From assembly GCF_001429025.1 (NCBI RefSeq), contig NZ_LMHT01000015.1, positions 1 to 52,540 on the forward strand: a stretch of DNA of 52,540 nt. Reading direction: 5' to 3'. This document shows, in pieces, positions 46,259 through 52,540 of this stretch. The position numbers and the translations under genes are program-made. Source of the DNA: Phenylobacterium sp. Root700. GTDB taxonomy: Bacteria; Pseudomonadota; Alphaproteobacteria; Caulobacterales; Caulobacteraceae. Each line of letters begins with the position of its first letter. The stretch's first letter is position 1. The notes under the pieces were generated by a model. It was not told the DNA's origin and searched no databases. It saw nothing but the letters and a program-made list of their open reading frames with translations.

Positions 46259-46301
46259 TTTTTTGCCGAAAGCGCCGCCACGACCGATTCTGACGCAGCC
46301 T

Positions 46302-48806
46302 TCAGAAGGCGTAGACGGCCGACATTCCGAAGCGGCGGGGGCGCGGCGCGAACACCTGGGGCTGGCGGGCCGCGGTGGCGAAGGTCGGGCGGTCGCCGTC
46401 GAGGATGTTGTCCACGAAGGCCCCCAACGTCCAGGACGCGGTCTGCACCGAAGCGCGCGCGTTCAGCAGCAGCAGGCCGCCCAATTTGACGTCGGCCGCG
46501 GTCCCGGTGTCGAAGGCGCTGTGCGAGATCCCGACATAGGAGGCGTCGCCACGGGCCAGGAAATCGAGGTTCGCGGCCAGGGGACGGCGGTACTCGACCC
46601 AGCCGCTGGCGGCCGCTCGGGGCACGACCGGGATCCGGTCCCCCGCGCTGCCTAGTCCGATCGCATAGTTGGTCGCCTGATCCTTGGTCAGCACCGCGTC
46701 GGTCAGCGACAGGTTCAGTCCGCCCTTCCAGGCGGGGCTGGCGGTGTAGACGGTCTCGGCCTCCAACCCGAACACCCGGGCCTGGCCGAGGTTGGTGATG
46801 AAGGCGAAGGCGCCGTTGGTGCTGTTGGCGCTGTACTGCATGTCGCGCCAGTCGATCCGGTAGACCGTGGCGTTGAGCACCAGCCGGCTGTCGAGCCAGG
46901 CGGTCTTCAGCCCCGCCTCATAGTTCCAAAGGCTGTCGGCGTCATAGGCGGCCAGTTCCGGCGGCAGCCCCGGAACGGTGTTGATGCCGCCCGGCCGGAA
47001 CCCTTGGGCGGCCTGGGCGTAGCCCATGATCGAACGGCTGAAGCGATGGCTCGCCACGAACTTCAGGCTCCACCCGGCCTCCTGCGTGGTGGCGAAGAAG
47101 TTGGCCTCGGAGGTGTTGGAGATGACGTTGACGACCAGCGCCCTCCCCTCGGTCTGCTTGTCGTACGAGAAATGGCGCGCCCCAAAGACCAACGTACTGT
47201 CGCGGTCGGCGCCCAGGGTGATCTCGCCAAACACCGCACGCTGGCGCAGTCGGCTGTCGACGATGCGTCGGCCGGTGAACCCCGCCGAGGGCGAGGGCAG
47301 GCCGCTCACGGCGTCGCCGACCACGACCTGGCTGTCGATCGTATCGTTGCGCACCTCGTGAAACAGCCCCGCGGTCCAGGCGACGAAGCCAAGGCCGGCG
47401 GAGCGCAGGCGCAACTCCTGCACCTGCGCCCTCAGCTCGATCGGCTGGTTCAGCAGGCCGGGCGAACGGCTGTCGACATAGGCCGAATAGGAGTCCAGCT
47501 CGCCCGGCGTGCAGGCCCCCTCCATCGGCAGTCCCAGGTAGCGTTTGCATCCGTCGAGACTGCGCCGCTCCGACAGCAGGACGGCGGTGTAGTCGATCCT
47601 GCGGGTGCTATCCCACTGATAGGAGGCCGCCGTCGCGGTCAGCTGGACGCTCGAGACGCGCCAGTTCAGCGAGCCGTCATAAAGCGTCATCCGGCTTCGG
47701 AACGGCGTGCGGACATAGTTCTCCGAGACGTGGGACGGCGCGCCGAGCGAGCTTGCGCTGGCGTCGTCGTCTGTCGCGTCCTGATGGGCGATCGTCAGGT
47801 TGAGCTGCAAATTCTCGGTGGGCTCCGCGCCGACTCCGAGGCGCAGGCCGCTGGCCGAACTGCCGTTGATCCGCGACAGCCCCAGGCGGGCGTTGTCGGT
47901 GAAGGCCGGCTCGTCGCGATGATAGGCCGCCAGCCGCAGGCCAAGCCGGTCGGCGATCAGCGGCTGATTGACCACCAAGGTCTGGGCGCCGCCCAGATCC
48001 CCGGCGTTGGTGGAGGCCTCGCCCTCCACCATCCCGCCCCGCCGTGACAGGTCGGGGCGATTGAACATGATCTTGAAGGCGCCGCCCATGGCGCTGGAGC
48101 CATAAAGGGTGCCCTGCGGCCCGCGCAGCAGCTCCACCTGCTGAACGTCGACCAGCAGGAATTCCGGGAACGAGCCGCCGGGATCGGCGGTGGTGCCGCT
48201 GGGGCCGGTGACCGGAATGTCGTCGTAATAGAGCGCCGTGGTCGCCTCGCCGGAACCGTAGACGCCGCGCAGGCTGAGACGGTTGCGGCCGGTGCCGGTG
48301 CTGGTCTGGGTGAGGCCGGGCATGAGCGCGGCGACGTCACGGAAGTTCGTCACCCCGGCGCGGCGCAGCTCTTCGCCCGACAGCGCGCGCACCGACATCG
48401 GGGTGAGTTGTTCCAGCGTCGGGCGACGCAGGGCGGTGACGACCACCCCCTCGACATCGGCCGCCACATCGATGGCGACCGCCGCCGGCGCGCGCTCGAT
48501 CAGGAACCGGCCCTGGAAGTCGCGCCAGGTCAGCCCCGACCCTTTCAGCAGCTCGCTCAGCGCCTGACCTGAGTCCATGCGCCCCGAAACGCTGCGGCCG
48601 CGCAGGCCGGAGACCACGCCGGGGGGGAACAAAATGTCGCGGTCGCTCTGGGCGGAGAACGCGGTGAGCGCCTTGTCGAGCGGCAGGCCCGCGGGAATTG
48701 CGAACAGCGGGCGTCGCTCAGCCGCGTGCGCCGGAACGCTCGCCAGAACCGCGCAGCACATGCACGCCGCAACCAACCCAAACCGCAAGACACTCAAGGG
48801 GCGCAA
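46302..48806 (-). CDS. TonB-dependent receptor with STN signalling domain
   Basis: An outer-membrane receptor of about 834 residues. After the signal peptide (VLRFGLVAACMCCAVLASVPAHA) comes an STN domain (FAIPAGLPLDKALTAFSAQS). Next are a plug domain (RNRLSLRGVYGSGEATTALY, VELLRGPQGTLYGSSAMGG) and a C-terminal beta-barrel ending in RRFGMSAVYAF. The STN domain marks receptors that signal to an inner-membrane FecR and an ECF sigma factor, both encoded divergently next door. The substrate is unknown. No ATG suits; TTG 48806 follows ACGGAG and starts the signal peptide well, while a GTG at 48872 gives a polar extension. Confidence 0.9.
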   Translation of the reverse strand: MRPLSVLRFGLVAACMCCAVLASVPAHAAERRPLFAIPAGLPLDKALTAFSAQSDRDILFPPGVVSGLRGRSVSGRMDSGQALSELLKGSGLTWRDFQGRFLIERAPAAVAIDVAADVEGVVVTALRRPTLEQLTPMSVRALSGEELRRAGVTNFRDVAALMPGLTQTSTGTGRNRLSLRGVYGSGEATTALYYDDIPVTGPSGTTADPGGSFPEFLLVDVQQVELLRGPQGTLYGSSAMGGAFKIMFNRPDLSRRGGMVEGEASTNAGDLGGAQTLVVNQPLIADRLGLRLAAYHRDEPAFTDNARLGLSRINGSSASGLRLGVGAEPTENLQLNLTIAHQDATDDDASASSLGAPSHVSENYVRTPFRSRMTLYDGSLNWRVSSVQLTATAASYQWDSTRRIDYTAVLLSERRSLDGCKRYLGLPMEGACTPGELDSYSAYVDSRSPGLLNQPIELRAQVQELRLRSAGLGFVAWTAGLFHEVRNDTIDSQVVVGDAVSGLPSPSAGFTGRRIVDSRLRQRAVFGEITLGADRDSTLVFGARHFSYDKQTEGRALVVNVISNTSEANFFATTQEAGWSLKFVASHRFSRSIMGYAQAAQGFRPGGINTVPGLPPELAAYDADSLWNYEAGLKTAWLDSRLVLNATVYRIDWRDMQYSANSTNGAFAFITNLGQARVFGLEAETVYTASPAWKGGLNLSLTDAVLTKDQATNYAIGLGSAGDRIPVVPRAAASGWVEYRRPLAANLDFLARGDASYVGISHSAFDTGTAADVKLGGLLLLNARASVQTASWTLGAFVDNILDGDRPTFATAARQPQVFAPRPRRFGMSAVYAF

Positions 48807-49045
48807 GGCTCCGTACCGTCTCCGTGGTCTTCCATGGACTGGGCGCCCGGCGCCAGCCCCGTCACGTCGCACACAGACGCTTTGCCCCGGTCAAGGTGCA
48901 TGCCGTTGGCGAAGGGTCGATGCATGCCTGAAAATCCAGCACGGGTGTTTCAACCCGCCGACCCTTCCCAAACGTCATTGACCTGGGCGCCCCCATCAAC
49001 AACCATGACGCCAATAAGACAATTCGGGGTGTTCAGGAAATTTAG

Positions 49046-49609
49046 ATGGCGTGGGCGGACACGACCAGGGCCGGAGGCAAGCCGGAAGGGCTTGCGCATG
49101 CGTCGATCCCGTATCAGCACGCCTTGCGCGCGTTCTTTCGCCGCAGGGCCGACGGACACGAGATCGACGACCTGATTCAGGAAGTGCTCCTCCGACTCCA
49201 CAATCGCCGAAACGGCGGCGAGGTCACGAACCTCTCCAGCTTCATCTTCCAGACCGCGACCAACGTCCTGCTCGATCGCCGCCGCCGCGACACCGTCCGG
49301 CGGCGCGGCGCGCACTGCGAACTGGAAGAAGCCCACCACCCCCTCGACGAGCTCTCGCCCGACCGCATCCTCCAGGCCAAGCAGGAGGCCGCCGTGGCCC
49401 TCGAGGCCCTGGCCCAGCTGTCGCCGCGAACCCGCTCGGCTTTCATGCTCGTCCGGTTCGAGGGCATGAGCTACAAAGCTACCGCGGCGCAACTTGGCAT
49501 CTCCGTCAGCGCCGTCGAGAAACATGTCACCAAGGCTCTCCGGATCATTTCGATCCGGCTGCAGGAATTCGATGAACGACAACCGACCACAGCACGGATC
49601 TTCCGGTAG
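49046..49609 (+). CDS. FecI-type ECF sigma factor
   Basis: The 187-residue ECF sigma factor has region 2 in HEIDDLIQEVLLRLHNRR and TNLSSFIFQTATNVLLDRRR, and region 4 in SPRTRSAFMLVRFEGMSYKA with the helix-turn-helix TAAQLGISVSAVEKHVTKAL. This combination is the FecI group, which activates receptor operons after a signal from the receptor through FecR. AGGAA precedes ATG 49046. It overlaps the next gene by 38 bases. The likely target is the divergent receptor promoter. Confidence 0.92.
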   Translation: MAWADTTRAGGKPEGLAHASIPYQHALRAFFRRRADGHEIDDLIQEVLLRLHNRRNGGEVTNLSSFIFQTATNVLLDRRRRDTVRRRGAHCELEEAHHPLDELSPDRILQAKQEAAVALEALAQLSPRTRSAFMLVRFEGMSYKATAAQLGISVSAVEKHVTKALRIISIRLQEFDERQPTTARIFR

Positions 49610-50594
49610 CCCGGACGCCGCGGCGTGGTTCGTTCAGCTTGAGCGCCACCCGCACGACGCGGAGCTGCGCCGGGCCTTCGAGACCTGGCTGGCGGCCGAT
49701 CCCCATCATCACGACGACTGGGCCCTGGTCAGCGGCGCCTGGACGCGCCTGGACGCCCTGAAGGACGATCCGGCCGTCCTCGCCGCCCGGCGGGCGCTGA
49801 GCGCCGACCTCGCCGCCACGCGTCGCGGCCCGCCCCTGCGCTGGGCCGCCGGGCTCGCCGTGGCCGCGGTGCTGGGCGGAGGCCTGCTGGGCCTGAATTC
49901 GTGGCGGCAGGCGGGACAGGCCGATCAACCGGCGAGCGTCGCGGCGGTCGCCCAGGACCTGGCGGTTTATCGCACGCTGGTCGGCGGCCAGAACACCGTC
50001 ACCCTGGAGGACGGCTCCCAGGTGACGCTCAACACCGACACCGAGGTACGCCTCACCAGCTGGGGCCGCCAGCGCGCCCTCACCGTGGTCCGGGGCGAGG
50101 CCTTCTTCCAGGTCGCCAAGAACCCCGAACGGCCCTTCGTGGTGACCGCGGCCGGCCGCACGGTCACGGCGCTGGGCACCGCCTTCGACGTCCGCGTCGA
50201 CCCCAGCCAATGGTCGGTCAGCCTGGTCGAAGGCAAGATCAGGGTCGCGGCCGACGACGCCAGCGTCGACCTGACGCCCGGCCATCACCTGCAGCAACGC
50301 GGCGACGAGGCCTGGAGCGTCGAGGCGCGCAATGTCGCCGACCTGACCAGCTGGCGCGACGGCAGCCTGGTCTTCGAAAATCGCCCCCTGGCCTCGATCG
50401 TCCAGGAGATGAACCGCTACTCCGACCAGAAGGTGCGGATCACCGATCCGGCCCTGGCGGCGACCCCGCTCAGCGGCCGCTTCAAGACCGGCGACGTGGC
50501 CGGCTTCGTGGCCACCCTGGAGGCCTACGGCATGGCGCGCTCCAGCCAGACGGCGCCTGCGACGATCGACCTATTTCCTCTCTCCGCGGGGTGA
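49572..50594 (+). CDS. FecR-type sigma regulator (DUF4880/FecR/STN-like)
   Basis: The 340-residue inner-membrane protein has an N-terminal DUF4880 region (AFETWLAADPHHHDDWALVS) for sigma binding and one transmembrane helix (AAGLAVAAVLGGGLLGL). The periplasmic FecR domain follows (GGQNTVTLEDGSQVTLNTDT), with a C-terminal receptor-contacting part (SIVQEMNRYSDQKVRITDPA). It relays the receptor signal and controls the sigma factor. It starts inside the sigma gene (ATG 49572) in another frame. With the receptor and sigma gene it forms a complete cell-surface signalling set. Confidence 0.92.
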   Translation: MNDNRPQHGSSGSPDAAAWFVQLERHPHDAELRRAFETWLAADPHHHDDWALVSGAWTRLDALKDDPAVLAARRALSADLAATRRGPPLRWAAGLAVAAVLGGGLLGLNSWRQAGQADQPASVAAVAQDLAVYRTLVGGQNTVTLEDGSQVTLNTDTEVRLTSWGRQRALTVVRGEAFFQVAKNPERPFVVTAAGRTVTALGTAFDVRVDPSQWSVSLVEGKIRVAADDASVDLTPGHHLQQRGDEAWSVEARNVADLTSWRDGSLVFENRPLASIVQEMNRYSDQKVRITDPALAATPLSGRFKTGDVAGFVATLEAYGMARSSQTAPATIDLFPLSAG

Positions 50595-50666
50595 GGATAT
50601 CCCCTCCGGCTGCGTCTTGAAGACGACGGCCGGCGCCGTTCGCGCCGGTGGCCTGGAGGGACTTTC

Positions 50667-52157
50667 ATGAAGACGATCTACAAGGCGCTGGCGACCAGCG
50701 CGCTTTGCGCCTCGGCCTGGCTTGCAGCCGGCCCGACCCTGGCGGCGCCGCTGACGCCCGCCGACCGCAGCCAGCTGATCGGCGCGGTCGACGCCTATAC
50801 GCCGAAGATGAACGACGCGGCGCTCAAGATCTGGAACTACGCCGAACTCGGCTATCTCGAAACCAAGAGCACCGCGGTCCTCCAGGACCAGCTGAAGGCC
50901 GCCGGCTTCACCATCAAGGCCGGCGTGGCGGGCGAGCCCACGGGCTTCGTCGCCAGCTTCAAGAACGGCTCGGGCCCGGTCATCGCGATCCTGGCCGAGT
51001 TCGACGCCCTGCCCGGCCTGAGCCAAGCCGCCGTCCCCACCAAGCAACCCATCGCCGGCCACGACGCCGGTCACGGCTGCGGTCACAACCTGTTCGGCGC
51101 GGCCTCGGTCGCCGGCGCCGTCGCGCTGAAGTCCTGGATGATCCAGAACAAGGTGCAGGGCGAGATCCGCCTGTACGGCACCCCGGCCGAAGAAGGCGGC
51201 TCGGGCAAGGTCTACATGGTCCGCGACGGCCTGTTCGACGACGTCGACGTCACCCTGCATTGGCACCCGGGCAACACGAACTCGGCCAACCAGGGCACCT
51301 CGATGGCCAACATCAGCGGCAAGTTCCGCTTCTACGGCCAATCCAGCCACGCCTCGGGCGCGCCGTGGGCCGGCCGCTCGGCCCTCGACGGCGTCGAGAT
51401 CATGAACGTCTCGACCAACTACCTGCGTGAACACATTCCGGACCGCACGCGCATCCACTACGTCGTCACCAACGGCGGCAAGGCCCCGAACGTCGTGCCG
51501 GACTTCGCCGAGGTCTATTACTACGTGCGCAACGCCGACCCGAAGATCGTCGTCGACGTCATGGGCCGCGTGAAGAAGGCCGCCGACGGCGCGGCCATGG
51601 CCACCAACACCAAGGTCGAGTTCGAACAGACCGGCGGCGTCTACAACCTGCTGCCCAACGACGTGCTGGGCAAGGTCATGTACGACTCGCTGAACAGCGT
51701 CGGCGGCATCACCTGGACGCCGGAAGAGACCAAGTTCGCCCAGGAACTGGCCAAGTCCCTGCCGAACGGCGGCGGCGACCTGAGCTCGGTCGGCAAGATC
51801 CAGACCTACAAGAACGCCGACACCTCCGGTGACGCCGGCGGCGGCTCCACCGACGTGGCCGACATCAGCTGGGTCACGCCCACGGTCGGCCTTTCGACGG
51901 CGACCTTCGTGCCGGGTTCGGCCGGCCACAGCTGGCAGAACGTCGCGGCCGGCGGCATGAGCATCGGCCTCAAGGGCGCGGCGCTCGCCGCCAAGACCCT
52001 GTCGATCACCGGCGCGGAGCTGTTCTCCAACCCCGACCTGATCGCCAAGGCCAAGGCTGAGCTGAAGGAACGCCAAGGCGCGGACTTCCAGTACAAGGCC
52101 ATGGTCGGCGACCGCAAGCCGCCGCTCGACTACCGCAAGGCTGGCGGCGCTGAGTAA
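50667..52157 (+). CDS. exported M20-family amidohydrolase (AbgB-like)
   Basis: The 496-residue metallohydrolase has a signal peptide (ALATSALCASAWLAAGPTLA). Zinc ligands are in GHDAGHGCGHNLFGA and YGTPAEEGGSGK, and a dimerisation domain follows. The GHGCGHN sequence and layout resemble AbgB-type p-aminobenzoyl-glutamate hydrolases and amino-acid amidohydrolases of M20D. Export to the periplasm is unusual for AbgB and suggests scavenging of an amide or dipeptide taken up by the neighbouring receptor. It follows fecR by about 70 bases and precedes another exported gene. The substrate is inferred only by family. Confidence 0.9.
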   Translation: MKTIYKALATSALCASAWLAAGPTLAAPLTPADRSQLIGAVDAYTPKMNDAALKIWNYAELGYLETKSTAVLQDQLKAAGFTIKAGVAGEPTGFVASFKNGSGPVIAILAEFDALPGLSQAAVPTKQPIAGHDAGHGCGHNLFGAASVAGAVALKSWMIQNKVQGEIRLYGTPAEEGGSGKVYMVRDGLFDDVDVTLHWHPGNTNSANQGTSMANISGKFRFYGQSSHASGAPWAGRSALDGVEIMNVSTNYLREHIPDRTRIHYVVTNGGKAPNVVPDFAEVYYYVRNADPKIVVDVMGRVKKAADGAAMATNTKVEFEQTGGVYNLLPNDVLGKVMYDSLNSVGGITWTPEETKFAQELAKSLPNGGGDLSSVGKIQTYKNADTSGDAGGGSTDVADISWVTPTVGLSTATFVPGSAGHSWQNVAAGGMSIGLKGAALAAKTLSITGAELFSNPDLIAKAKAELKERQGADFQYKAMVGDRKPPLDYRKAGGAE

Positions 52158-52171
52158 GCGTTAGCCCAGCA

Positions 52172-52207
52172 GGGTGGAACCTGGTCCCCCCAGGCCAGGC
52201 TCCACCC
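52172..52207 (+). terminator. possible terminator hairpin after the M20 gene
   Basis: GGGTGGA pairs with TCCACCC, and CCTGG with CCAGG, one mismatch apart, around a ten-base loop. No T run follows, so an intrinsic terminator is only possible. Confidence 0.4.
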
Positions 52208-52372
52208 GACTGCGGGCGACCCCGGACGCCCGGTTTCAAGCCTCCGGTATCCGCAGCTCCCCCAAAATTCGTCGACAACCTACAGTGTGGAACGCCCTCG
52301 CCGCTGCGTCTTGATACCAAGACGAGTCCGTTTGGAGGGCTCGCCCATTAGGTTTGAGAGGACGGGGGACAA

Positions 52373-52540
52373 ATGATGACGCGGAAATACGCCATGACCG
52401 GCGCCGCCATGGCGTTGGTCATGATCATGGGGGGCGGCGCGAACGCCGCGACCATCACGCCGCCCGGCGAAGCCTTCGCCCAGAACCCCGGCAGCGACTA
52501 CTTCCTGGCCGACTACACCGCCTATGAAGCGTATCTGAAA
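52373..52540 (+). CDS. start of an exported protein, possibly a metallopeptidase (partial)
   Basis: The ATG at 52373 follows GGACGGGGGA and encodes a signal peptide (MTRKYAMTGAAMALVMIMGG, then GANAA) and the first part of a mature protein (PGSDYFLADYTAYEAYL). The window ends at residue 56. The start of the mature domain recalls M14-type carboxypeptidases, which often have a GxDYxLAxYxxLxxY segment. This is a weak resemblance. It lies directly after the M20 hydrolase, so an exported peptidase would fit the scavenging theme. Confidence 0.6.
   Translation, partial: MMTRKYAMTGAAMALVMIMGGGANAATITPPGEAFAQNPGSDYFLADYTAYEAYLK

Noticed and set aside
46302..52540. A lasso-peptide locus suggested by the receptor, FecI, FecR and hydrolase genes
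   Set aside because: There is no precursor peptide, cyclase or B protein, and the hydrolase is of the M20 type rather than an S9-type isopeptidase.

Overview
The window is about 52.5 kb of GC-rich, densely coding DNA with alphaproteobacterial gene content. I infer a member of the Caulobacteraceae (Caulobacter or Phenylobacterium-like). The reasons are the F1-ATPase zeta-subunit/purC/purS/purQ cluster, the recA-alaS-icd neighbourhood, a UrcA-family secreted protein, PEPxxWA-CTERM (exosortase-type) proteins, a CYP153-like P450 and a GTTC-N7-GTTC LexA box before recA. I see no tRNA, rRNA, CRISPR array, insertion sequence or phage gene.

Region 1 (1-5.5 kb) has a coniferyl-aldehyde-dehydrogenase-like gene between dispersed palindromic repeats, a frameshifted PEP-CTERM gene, the ATPase inhibitor zeta gene, and purC-purS-lipoprotein-purQ. 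Region 2 (5.7-17 kb) separates purQ from purL and looks accessory. It holds a CYP153-like P450, a rhodanese, a DMT exporter, a cupin, a small gene behind a Fur-like palindrome, a DUF2804 protein, a winged-helix/TPR regulator divergent from a UrcA protein, an MHS-family transporter, an aminotransferase and several very small genes. Region 3 (17.3-25.9 kb) has purL, a Gly/Pro-repeat PEP-CTERM protein, a CAP protein, an AT-rich intergenic stretch, a DsbA-like lipoprotein lacking one active-site Cys, a CinA/PncC protein, and metE. The metE leader carries a cobalamin riboswitch and, just upstream, a perfect 22-bp palindrome.

Region 4 (25.9-34.1 kb) has an amidohydrolase divergent from a serine hydrolase, then VOC, BolA, a degenerate aldo/keto-reductase-like protein, the CGFS glutaredoxin GrxD, coaD, another PEP-CTERM protein, a hot-dog thioesterase, a metallo-beta-lactamase-fold hydrolase and rpsD. 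Region 5 (34.2-46.3 kb) has a protein with DAMGNT repeats, a nitronate-monooxygenase-like enzyme next to a TrmJ-like methyltransferase, a class A beta-lactamase, icd, a DUF2939 protein overlapping an RNase T2, a PEP-CTERM protein, alaS and recA. Region 6 (46.3 kb to the end) is a cell-surface signalling locus: a TonB-dependent receptor with an STN domain, divergent from a FecI-type sigma factor and FecR-type sensor, followed by an exported M20 amidohydrolase and the start of another exported protein.

The best leads are the dual control elements before metE, the catalytically empty AKR between bolA and grxD, the DxxC DsbA-like lipoprotein, the Fur-box-preceded orphan, the translationally coupled mini-genes near 16.6 kb, the RDAMGNT repeat protein, and the receptor/sigma/hydrolase locus. 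I did not find a complete system that I can call new with confidence.
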